A stretch of DNA of 64,000 nt from DASXYG01 sp036502625. Its GTDB lineage: Bacteria > Actinomycetota > Actinomycetes > Streptosporangiales > Streptosporangiaceae. The notes under the pieces were generated by a model. The model saw only the letters and a program-made list of their open reading frames with translations, was not told the DNA's origin and searched no databases. The DNA lies in the NCBI GenBank assembly GCA_036502625.1, contig DASXYG010000112.1, positions 1 through 64,000 on the forward strand, written 5' to 3'. Numbering within the stretch: position 1 is the stretch's first letter; each line of letters begins with the position of its first letter. A program made the position numbers and the translations under genes. Of this stretch, positions 34,230 through 44,475 are shown one piece after another.

Positions 34230-35817
34230 CGTCGCGTACCCATCCGCCGTGCGTCAGCAGGTCGAGGACCGCGCGCACGGCATCGTCGGCGGAGATGTCG
34301 GTCGTGTCGAGGACGAGGTCGGCGTCGTCCGGCGCTTCGTACGGCGCGGAGATGCCGGTGAAGTCGGGGATCTGGCCCGCGCGCGCCTTGGCGTACAGGC
34401 CCTTGCGGTCGCGCGCCTCGCAGGTCTCCAGCGGGGTGGCGACGTGGATCAGCACGAAGTCGCCCGCCGCTTCGACCATCGCGCGGACCTCGGCGCGGGT
34501 CGCGGCGTACGGCGCGATGGGCGCGCAGACGGCCACGCCGCCGTGGCGGGTGATCTCGGCGGCGACGTAGCCGATGCGGCGGATGTTGAGGTCGCGGTCG
34601 GCGCGGGAGAACGTCAGCCCGGCGGACAGCACGCGGCGGACCACGTCGCCGTCGAGTGAGGTGACGGTGCGGCCGCGCTCGGTGAGGGCGTCGCCGAGCG
34701 CCCGCGCGACCGTCGACTTGCCCGAACCGGACAGCCCGGTGAAGAACACCGTCAGCCCGCGCTCGTAGCGCGGCGGGTGCGCGGCGCGCAGCTCGCGCGC
34801 CACCGTCTCCGGCGTGAACCACACGGGGATCTCCGCCCCCGCGTCGAGCAGCTCCATGAGGCGCTCGGTGGTGAGCTCGGCGCGCAGGTCGTCCGCCGCG
34901 ATGCGGTCGGCGGGGCGCCAGACCTCGACGGAGGTGTCGAACCCCCAGACGCCCGGCACCACGAGCGGCAGCGGCGACGCGGCGGCGACGTGGTGGTCGG
35001 CGAGGTCGGCGGCGGTCTCCCCGGTGGGGAAGTCGGCGAGGAGGTGGGTGGCGCCGTACGCCGCGGCGATGTGCGCACGGGCCAGGAGGTCGGCGGTGGC
35101 GGGGGAGATCGGCGCGGCGGGCGGCGGGCCGGCGGGGCGCGGCGCCAGCGGCACCGGGACGATGCGGGTGCCGGACGGCAGCTCGTTGCGCGCGGCCAGC
35201 ACGGCGCGGATCAGCGTGCCCGGGTGGGCGCCGCCGGTCAGCGGCAGCACGAGGACGTCGGCGCGGAGGTCGTCGGCGATGTGGCGGATCTGCGCGAGGG
35301 TGCGCCGGTGCAGCGGTTCGCGCACGGCTACGGCGAGCACCGCGCGCTCCGGCTCCGCACGCTCCGCGAGGCCCTTGCGTACGGCCTCGGGTGCGGCGCG
35401 CAGCGCGCGGAACGGGCCGTGCTCCACGGGGCGCAGCGCGGTGACCGGACCGGCGAGGCGGACGCCCTCGGGGACCTCGGCGCGCTCCTCGACGGCGAGC
35501 AGCGCGAGCGGCGTGCCCTCTTCGTCGGTGAGGATCAGGCGTTGCTCCGCGGCGTCGAGCTCGGGGCCGTCGGCCTCCGGGGCCGGGACGGTCAGCGTGA
35601 CCGGGATCGGCCAGGGTGTGCCGTCGGCCAGCTCGCCGGCCTCGGCGACGGCCGCGAGGTCGGCACTGGAGAGGAAGCCGCGCAGCGGCGCGAACGCGCC
35701 GTCGAGCAGCAGCTCCAGATCGGCGAGCTCACGCGCGCCGGGCGCCCAGCGCGGCACCCCCCGCAGCTCGTCCAGCGAAGCACCCTGCGTAGACGCCACC
35801 GACACTCCGTTCCCCAT
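34219..35817 (-). CDS. APS kinase with N-terminal degenerate ATP-sulfurylase domain
   Basis: 532 residues from ATG 35817 (a GTG at 35799 follows GGAG by five bases and is possible). The C-terminal ~175 residues are a complete APS kinase: P-loop GLSGSGKST (about 358-366), SLDGDVVRRVLSAGLTFSRA, DRDLNIRRIGYVAAE and GLYAKARAGQIPDFTG. It makes PAPS. The N-terminal ~340 residues have the Sat layout, but VREPLHRRTLAQ replaces QxRNPxHRAH and HLLADFPTG replaces FIVGRDHAG, so the nucleotide-binding His residues are gone. CysDN supplies APS instead, and this domain may now be structural or allosteric. Confidence 0.88.
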   Translation of the reverse strand: MGNGVSVASTQGASLDELRGVPRWAPGARELADLELLLDGAFAPLRGFLSSADLAAVAEAGELADGTPWPIPVTLTVPAPEADGPELDAAEQRLILTDEEGTPLALLAVEERAEVPEGVRLAGPVTALRPVEHGPFRALRAAPEAVRKGLAERAEPERAVLAVAVREPLHRRTLAQIRHIADDLRADVLVLPLTGGAHPGTLIRAVLAARNELPSGTRIVPVPLAPRPAGPPPAAPISPATADLLARAHIAAAYGATHLLADFPTGETAADLADHHVAAASPLPLVVPGVWGFDTSVEVWRPADRIAADDLRAELTTERLMELLDAGAEIPVWFTPETVARELRAAHPPRYERGLTVFFTGLSGSGKSTVARALGDALTERGRTVTSLDGDVVRRVLSAGLTFSRADRDLNIRRIGYVAAEITRHGGVAVCAPIAPYAATRAEVRAMVEAAGDFVLIHVATPLETCEARDRKGLYAKARAGQIPDFTGISAPYEAPDDADLVLDTTDISADDAVRAVLDLLTHGGWVRDDAH

Positions 35818-35881
35818 CCCGTACAACGGCCCCACGATACGTGCGACCGGCCGTCTCCCCCACATCCCACCCGGGGATGGC

Positions 35882-36661
35882 TCACAGGAGCCGGGCGGCG
35901 CGGTTCTCCGGCTTGCGGATGATGAAGACGAGCTCGTCGTGGTCGGCGGACAACCGGCCGCGGCTGGCCAGGTGGATGAGGCGGCAGAGGCTCGTCAGGG
36001 CCGAGCCGGGCGCGGCGGTGCGGTCGGCGTACTCCTCGGCGATGCTCAGGCCGCGCATCAGGCAGTACCAGTGGATGCCGCGCGCCGACGCGAGCGGTCC
36101 GTACACCGCGGGCAGCGGGCGCGCCTGGGCGTCCGCGGGCTCCGGCTCGTGGTCGCGCGGTGTGCGGTGGGCGAGCAGGCGGCGGAGCGCGGCCAGCACC
36201 GGGAGGCCGAGCAGGACGCGGTCGTGGAAGCCGAGCGCCGACTCGCGGTCGCGGAGGCGCAGCAGCAGGAGGCCGCCGGGGCGCAGCGCCGAGATGCAGC
36301 GGTCCAGCACCAGCTCGGCGTGCGGGGTGCGCTCGACGAGGTACGCGCTGTAGACGATGTCGAAGGTGCGGGGCGGGAGCGCGGCCGTACGGAGGTCGCC
36401 GAGCTGGGCGACGTGGACGTCGGGGCGGGTGCCGGCGTGGGCGCGCAGCGCGGGGGTGTCCTCGTCGATGCCGGTGACGTGGTGGTCGACGCGGCCGAGG
36501 TCCAGGCCGGGCATGGCCGGGTCGCCGCAGCCGGCCGCGAGGATGCGGACCGGGCGCAGCGCCGTCTCCGCGGCCTTGTCGCATACGCGCCGGGCGAACA
36601 GATCCGTACGGGTGCTCCGTGGCGCCGGCCTGCCGGTCTCGGGGGTACGAGAAGTGATCAC
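35882..36661 (-). CDS. SAM-dependent methyltransferase
   Basis: 259 residues from GTG 36661, overlapping the kinase stop (GTGA). Class I fold: motif I ILAAGCGDPAM, acidic VTGIDEDTPAL, motif II region FDIVYSAYLVERTPHAE and LRPGGLLLLRLRD. The C-terminal extension of ~110 residues is unusual for small-molecule methyltransferases. Its operon with a P-loop kinase and close to the APS-kinase gene suggests modification of the polysaccharide or its lipid carrier; the substrate is unknown. Confidence 0.75.
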   Translation of the reverse strand: MITSRTPETGRPAPRSTRTDLFARRVCDKAAETALRPVRILAAGCGDPAMPGLDLGRVDHHVTGIDEDTPALRAHAGTRPDVHVAQLGDLRTAALPPRTFDIVYSAYLVERTPHAELVLDRCISALRPGGLLLLRLRDRESALGFHDRVLLGLPVLAALRRLLAHRTPRDHEPEPADAQARPLPAVYGPLASARGIHWYCLMRGLSIAEEYADRTAAPGSALTSLCRLIHLASRGRLSADHDELVFIIRKPENRAARLL

Positions 36662-37335
36662 AAACCCGAAGAGTAATCGTTCCAATGCGGAGCGTTGGGC
36701 CATTCGGTGAAGTGCGTCCGGAGGCCCGCGTCCACCCAGGCGCTGACCTCGGCGGACGTCGCGTCGATCGAGGAGCGCGTGGTGTCGGCCAGCCGCATCG
36801 GCGGATCGAGATGCGCCGCGTTGGCGCGCAGCCAGTCGTTGTACTCCACGGTCTCGGCGATGCGCGGTTCGTCCCAGGCGCGCCAGGCCGGACGGCCGCG
36901 CAGCCGCTCGGCGAGGACGTCGCTCGCGCAGGTCAGCGCCAGGTAGTGGATGCCGGCGAACAGGGCGTGCTCGGGCAGCGGCGCGAACTCCTCGGGCGCG
37001 ACCGTGCCGCAGAGCACCGCCGCGCGGCCGCTCTGGTGGATCATCGCGGCCATGCGGAGCCAGACGGCGCGGAACGCGCGCGGGTCGCCGTCGCGCAGCG
37101 CGCCGATCCACAGGACGTCCTGCTCCAGCACCACCACGCGGCCGCCGAGCAGCCCGGCGAGCCGCCGCGCGACCGTCGACTTCCCGGTGCCGCTCGGCCC
37201 GGTCAGCGCGAACAGCGGCAGCCGCAGGAACGGCTCGCGATGGCCGCACGCGCGGCAATTCAGGACGCCCGCGGCCGGGTCGACTTCCGGCGCGCCCGAA
37301 TATGCTCCGCAGCGCGCACAAATCAGCGGGTTCAC
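36658..37335 (-). CDS. P-loop kinase with N-terminal zinc ribbon
   Basis: 225 residues. Residues 6-31 contain two Cys pairs (CARC...CRAC) typical of a zinc ribbon. A P-loop GPSGTGKSTVARRL and a VLEQDVLWIG acidic motif follow, resembling AAA-type or gluconate-/shikimate-kinase-like small-molecule kinases. Eighteen bases separate it from the upstream zinc-ribbon gene and it overlaps the methyltransferase by four. A nucleoside or sugar substrate is likely, but I cannot name it. The fused zinc ribbon is uncommon in such kinases. Confidence 0.65.
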   Translation of the reverse strand: MNPLICARCGAYSGAPEVDPAAGVLNCRACGHREPFLRLPLFALTGPSGTGKSTVARRLAGLLGGRVVVLEQDVLWIGALRDGDPRAFRAVWLRMAAMIHQSGRAAVLCGTVAPEEFAPLPEHALFAGIHYLALTCASDVLAERLRGRPAWRAWDEPRIAETVEYNDWLRANAAHLDPPMRLADTTRSSIDATSAEVSAWVDAGLRTHFTEWPNAPHWNDYSSGL

Positions 37336-37353
37336 GTGATTATGCGCGCGCCT

Positions 37354-37683
37354 TCAGTCGAACAATCCCTCAAGGAAACTCCGGCGCCTGCCGCGGTGCC
37401 CGTACGGCCCGGGGGAGTCGGGACGGCGACCATGGCCGTACCCCCTCGGGGAGTCGGGATAGCCGCCGCGTGCGTACGGACCCGGGGAGTCGGGGCGGTA
37501 GCCGGGCTGGTGGCCGCCCCCGTCGTACGGCGGGACGCCGCCGTAGTGGCGCTGCTCCGCGGTCAGGATGTGCTCCAATTCGCCGCGGTCGAGAAAGACG
37601 CCGCGGCACTGCGCGCACTGGTCGATATGCACGCCGCCGCGGTCGACCGTGTGCATCTGGCCCTGGCACTTAGGACACGTCAT
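37354..37683 (-). CDS. zf-TFIIB-type zinc-ribbon protein with Tyr/Gly/Pro tail
   Basis: 109 residues from ATG 37683; a longer frame from 37737 would start inside an AT-rich dyad. The N-terminus MTCPKCQGQM...IDQCAQCRGVFLDRGELE is a zf-TFIIB ribbon (two CxxC). The rest repeats the motif PDSPGPY/GYPDSPRGYG three times, a low-complexity Tyr/Gly/Pro tail. It is likely the first gene of the minus-strand operon that includes the zinc-ribbon kinase. The role is unknown. Confidence 0.7.
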   Translation of the reverse strand: MTCPKCQGQMHTVDRGGVHIDQCAQCRGVFLDRGELEHILTAEQRHYGGVPPYDGGGHQPGYRPDSPGPYARGGYPDSPRGYGHGRRPDSPGPYGHRGRRRSFLEGLFD

Positions 37684-37714
37684 GCGGACACCATATGCGA
37701 TTCCCGCACCACAA

Positions 37715-37741
37715 TTAATTTGCTTAATGAGAAGCAATTAA
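37715..37741. promoter_or_regulatory. AT-rich inverted repeat between the zinc-ribbon gene and mfd
   Basis: TTAATTTGCTT (37715-37725), six bases, then AAGCAATTAA (37732-37741): 10 paired bases with one extra T. It is the most AT-rich spot in this part of the window and lies 32 bases before the zinc-ribbon start. It is a good candidate for an operator or UP-type promoter element. Confidence 0.5.
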
Positions 37742-37910
37742 CGCGGCGTGCCGACGGCAATTCCGTACGGCCGTCCACGGGTGCGTGCGCCGGGTGCGCG
37801 CGAGGGCGGCCGGGCGCGCGTAGGGTGGAGGCCGGGCGTTCGTACCGTGCGCCCCGACCCCCACCAGGTATCCCGGCTGGGGGTGTTCGTGCTGTCTGGA
37901 GCGGGTGCTC

Positions 37911-41468
<3,558 letters not shown>

Positions 41469-41512
41469 CCGCAGACTCAGTCCCCGCGAAACCGAACAGG
41501 GAAAGGACCGGC

Positions 41513-42163
41513 GTGTCCCGCATCTCCAAATGGCTGAAGGCCGGCTGCGCGCTCGGCGCCGCCGCCGCTGCCGTCTCGCTGCTCGGCGCCTGCTCCGCGG
41601 CGAAGATGGGCGCGGCCGCGATGGTCGGCGGCCAGCGCATCACGACGGACGACCTGAACGGCGCCGTCACCGAGTGGCAGAAGGCGTACAACGCCAACCC
41701 CCTGCCGAGCAGCGAGCTGCGCCTGCTCGACACCAGCTCGATCCCGCGCAGCGTGCTGTACAACCTGGTGGTGTTCAAGCTCGCCGACGAGGCCGCGAAG
41801 CGCCAGGGCGTCGGCGTCTCCGACGGCAGTGTCGACAAGGCGATCGCGGCGGTCGGCGGCGAGTCCCGCGTGGCCGACGAGGCCGTCGTGATGGGCGTGC
41901 CGCCGGAGCGCGCCCGCGACTACGCGCGGTTCCAGCTCGACCTCCAGGGCATCGCCGGCGCGCTCGGCCCGCGGCCGAAGTCGATGGCCGAGCAGCAGAA
42001 GATCCAGGCCGGGCTGTCCAAGGTCATGCGCACCACCGCGCGCTCGATGAAGATCGACGTCAACCCGCGCTACGGCCGGTTCGACTACAGCCAGCTCGCC
42101 ATCGCGACCGACTCCGACCGGTTGTCGCGCCCCGAGTCGCCGGAGCTCCCGGCCCAGGGCTGA
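41513..42163 (+). CDS. SurA N-domain-like lipoprotein
   Basis: 216 residues from GTG 41513 with GGAAAGGA upstream. The signal peptide ends in lipobox SLLGACS. The mature part begins AAMVGGQRITTDDLNGAV and is all helical with a Leu-rich pattern matching the SurA N-terminal chaperone domain; no PPIase domain follows. In actinobacteria a gene of this type regularly sits between mfd and mazG. It probably helps exported proteins fold, on the outer face of the membrane. Confidence 0.8.
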   Translation: MSRISKWLKAGCALGAAAAAVSLLGACSAAKMGAAAMVGGQRITTDDLNGAVTEWQKAYNANPLPSSELRLLDTSSIPRSVLYNLVVFKLADEAAKRQGVGVSDGSVDKAIAAVGGESRVADEAVVMGVPPERARDYARFQLDLQGIAGALGPRPKSMAEQQKIQAGLSKVMRTTARSMKIDVNPRYGRFDYSQLAIATDSDRLSRPESPELPAQG

Positions 42164-42199
42164 GCCCGTACGCCCGACCACGAGATGGGGGAGCCCCCG

Positions 42200-43249
42200 A
42201 TGCCGGGACGCCTGGTCGTCCTCTCCACGTCGCACCGGGTCGCCCCGGGCCTGCTGACGGCGGGCGCGTGGGACGAACTGCGCGCCGCCGACGAGGTGGC
42301 CGCGCCGGACGACCACCCGCAGGTGCCGTACCTCACGGAGGCGGGCGTGGCCTGCGCGTCCGTGCCGCCCGAGGCCAGGCGCACCCCGGACGACCTGGCC
42401 CGCTGGCTCCTCGACCGCGCCTCGGGCCGTACGGTCGTCTGGGTCGCGGGCACCGGCGACGGCGACGACCTCGCGGAGGCGCTGGCCCGCCGCGTCGTGG
42501 CGTCCGCCGAGACGGGCGCCGAGGGCGGCCTGGGCGACGTCGAGGTGGAGGTCGTGCCCGGGTCGTACGACCTGCCGGGCGGGCGGCTGCTCGACCTCGT
42601 CGCCGTCATGGACCGGCTGCGCGCCGAATGCCCCTGGGACCAGGGACAGACGCACGCCTCGCTGGCGAAGTACCTGATTGAAGAGGCGTACGAGACCGTC
42701 GAGACGATCGAGTCCGGCGACCTCGCGGGGCTGCGCGAGGAGCTCGGCGACGTCCTCCTGCAGGTGATGTTCCACTCCCGCGTCGCGGCCGAGCGCACCG
42801 ACGGCACCGGCTTCACCGTCGACGACGTGGCCGCGGGCATCGTCGACAAGATGATCCGCCGCCACCCGCACGTCTTCGCCGACGTCGCGGTCGACGGCGC
42901 CGCCGACGTCACGGCCAACTGGGACGAGATCAAGGCCGCCGAGCGCGCCGCGAAGCACGGCGACGACGCCTCCGCCCTGCAGGGCGTGCCCACCGCGCAG
43001 CCCGCCCTCGCCCTGGCCGCCGCCCTCCAGCGCCGCGCCGTACGCGCCGGCCTCCCGCCCGACCTGATCCCCGTGCCCGGCGACGACCTCGGCGCCCGCC
43101 TGTTCAACCTGGTGGCCGCCGAGCCCGGCGCGCACGCGGAGGAGGAGCTGCGCGCGGTGGCCCGCGCGTTCCGCGACCGCTTCCAGCGCGCGGAGTCCGG
43201 CGGCGCGGCCGCCCCGGACGACTGGCGCGCCGCCTGGCCCGCCTCCTGA
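42200..43249 (+). CDS. mazG: Nucleoside triphosphate pyrophosphohydrolase MazG
   Basis: 349 residues from ATG 42200, seven bases after GGGGGAG. The MazG core lies in the second half: LRAECPWDQGQTHASLAKYL, EEAYETVETIESGD, LREELGDVLLQVMFH with the EExxE...ExxD metal motif, and VDKMIRRHPHVF. A ~130-residue N-terminal extension resembling tetrapyrrole-methylase-associated MazG proteins precedes it. It removes aberrant or signalling NTPs. It continues the mfd-surA order. Confidence 0.9.
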   Translation: MPGRLVVLSTSHRVAPGLLTAGAWDELRAADEVAAPDDHPQVPYLTEAGVACASVPPEARRTPDDLARWLLDRASGRTVVWVAGTGDGDDLAEALARRVVASAETGAEGGLGDVEVEVVPGSYDLPGGRLLDLVAVMDRLRAECPWDQGQTHASLAKYLIEEAYETVETIESGDLAGLREELGDVLLQVMFHSRVAAERTDGTGFTVDDVAAGIVDKMIRRHPHVFADVAVDGAADVTANWDEIKAAERAAKHGDDASALQGVPTAQPALALAAALQRRAVRAGLPPDLIPVPGDDLGARLFNLVAAEPGAHAEEELRAVARAFRDRFQRAESGGAAAPDDWRAAWPAS

Positions 43250-43258
43250 CGCCGCGCG

Positions 43259-43468
43259 TCAGGAGCCGATGTCCGGCAGCACGCCGAGCTGGGTGAGCAT
43301 GGTCATCCGGTCGGAGACGCCGCGCATCTCGGTGACCTTCCCGTTCCGTACGGTGAACACGAAGACGCCCTCATTCTCGAACGCCCGCCCGGTGGGCTCC
43401 GGCGTGATGTCCTCGACGACAAGCTGTCCATGCGGCGGCTCGGCGCGGAGCTGGGCGTCGAGGCGATG
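43259..43468 (-). pseudogene. SnoaL-like protein remnant
   Basis: Minus-strand frame with no start that reads LVVEDITPEPTGRAF, ENEGVFVFTVRNGKVTEM and SDRMTMLTQLG before its stop at 43259. This looks like the C-terminal half of a SnoaL-type (nuclear-transport-factor-2-like) protein. The N-terminal half is absent. It ends 9 bases beyond the mazG stop and overlaps the TetR relic on the other strand. Confidence 0.5.
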
Positions 43469-43474
43469 ACGGTC
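43409..43474 (+). pseudogene. TetR-family helix-turn-helix remnant
   Basis: 22 codons read VLDDKLSMRRLGAELGVEAM, an almost exact match to the recognition region of TetR regulators (usual form ALSMRRLAAELGV). No start codon, upstream helix or ligand domain is present. The fragment abuts the MpaB-like gene end at 43473 and overlaps the SnoaL remnant. It marks the site of a deletion. Confidence 0.6.
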
Positions 43475-44330
43475 ACACGATCGGGCGGCCCGTGCGGATG
43501 CGGCGGCGGAGGTCCCACCAGTAGAGGTTCCAGGGGAACTCGCGGGCCGGGCGGGGGAGAGCGCGGTTGAGGGCGGCGGCCGTACGGACGACTCGGTCGA
43601 AGCGGGACTGTTGGCGGGGGGTCCAATCCAGGCCCATCTCGTCGCGGAACCGCTGCGGCAGGAAGCCGGTGGTGAAGAACAGGTTGAGGGGGCCGAGGGC
43701 GGTGCGGAAGGGCCAGGGGAGGAAGTCCAGGCGGGCGAACCCGTTCAGGTACGTGCGGGTGGTGTCGTCCATCTCGACCTTGGCGAGGCCGGCCTCCCAG
43801 TACTCCGCGAAGGCGGCGCGGTCGGCGGGCCACATGTCCTCGGGGACCTGGAGGGTGGTGCCGAAGCGGGCCAGGTGGCGGTACAAGGCGTCGTGCTCGG
43901 CCGGGTCGGGCTCGCCGTACAGGCGGAGGTAGAGGTCCTCGGCGCCCCAGGCGAGGCACGCGGCGACCCAGAGCTGGAGGTCGCGGTCGAAGGCGTTGTA
44001 CTTCACCGCGTCGCCGGGCGCGGAGTGGACGTGCCGGTGCTGGCGGCCCACCTCGGCGCGCATGACGGCGCGCTCGTGCTCGGTGCCGAGCATGGCGACC
44101 ATGACGTAGCTGAACGTGGTGCGGGTGCGCTTGAGCGGCCGCTTGTCCAGCCGGCCGCTGTCGACGGTGCTGAGCGCGACGCCGTGGCCGATCGGCAGCC
44201 AGGCGAGCTGCATGATCACGTTCGCGGCGCCGGCGAGCGTGCTGAGCCCGGTGATGGACGCGCGGACCGCGTCCGGGACGGGCTCCTCGCCGACGGGTGC
44301 GTCCTCGGCCACGCCCTCGGATGACGTCAT
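43473..44330 (-). CDS. MpaB/DUF2236-family oxygenase-like protein
   Basis: 285 residues from ATG 44330. The family's heme-site region is recognisable: RTRTTFSYVMVAMLGTEHER, RQHRHVHS, and FDRDLQLWVAACLAWGAEDL. DUF2236 proteins include the mycophenolate MpaB oxygenase and rubber oxygenase (latex-clearing) relatives, heme-dependent enzymes acting on hydrophobic chains. No signal peptide. It is divergent from the molybdoenzyme gene across a 145-bp space with a TetR-like operator. Substrate unknown. Confidence 0.82.
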   Translation of the reverse strand: MTSSEGVAEDAPVGEEPVPDAVRASITGLSTLAGAANVIMQLAWLPIGHGVALSTVDSGRLDKRPLKRTRTTFSYVMVAMLGTEHERAVMRAEVGRQHRHVHSAPGDAVKYNAFDRDLQLWVAACLAWGAEDLYLRLYGEPDPAEHDALYRHLARFGTTLQVPEDMWPADRAAFAEYWEAGLAKVEMDDTTRTYLNGFARLDFLPWPFRTALGPLNLFFTTGFLPQRFRDEMGLDWTPRQQSRFDRVVRTAAALNRALPRPAREFPWNLYWWDLRRRIRTGRPIV

Positions 44331-44382
44331 CAGGACCTCGCCTTTCACGCTACGCGGACCGCTCGGGCTCCAGCGTGACATC

Positions 44383-44400
44383 TGTAAGTCATCACTTGCA
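44383..44400. promoter_or_regulatory. TetR-like operator between the oxygenase and molybdoenzyme genes
   Basis: TGTAAGT-CATC-ACTTGCA, 6 of 7 arm pairs, 53 bases before the MpaB-like ATG and 76 before the molybdoenzyme start. Its shape matches TetR operators. The TetR relic at 43409 suggests the cognate regulator may have been lost. Confidence 0.45.
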
Positions 44401-44475
44401 AGCGCCCAGGATGTGCCCTCGCGTCCGGGCGATCGGTAAGGAAGAATCGGATGAGCCGACACGAAGGGGGCAGCC

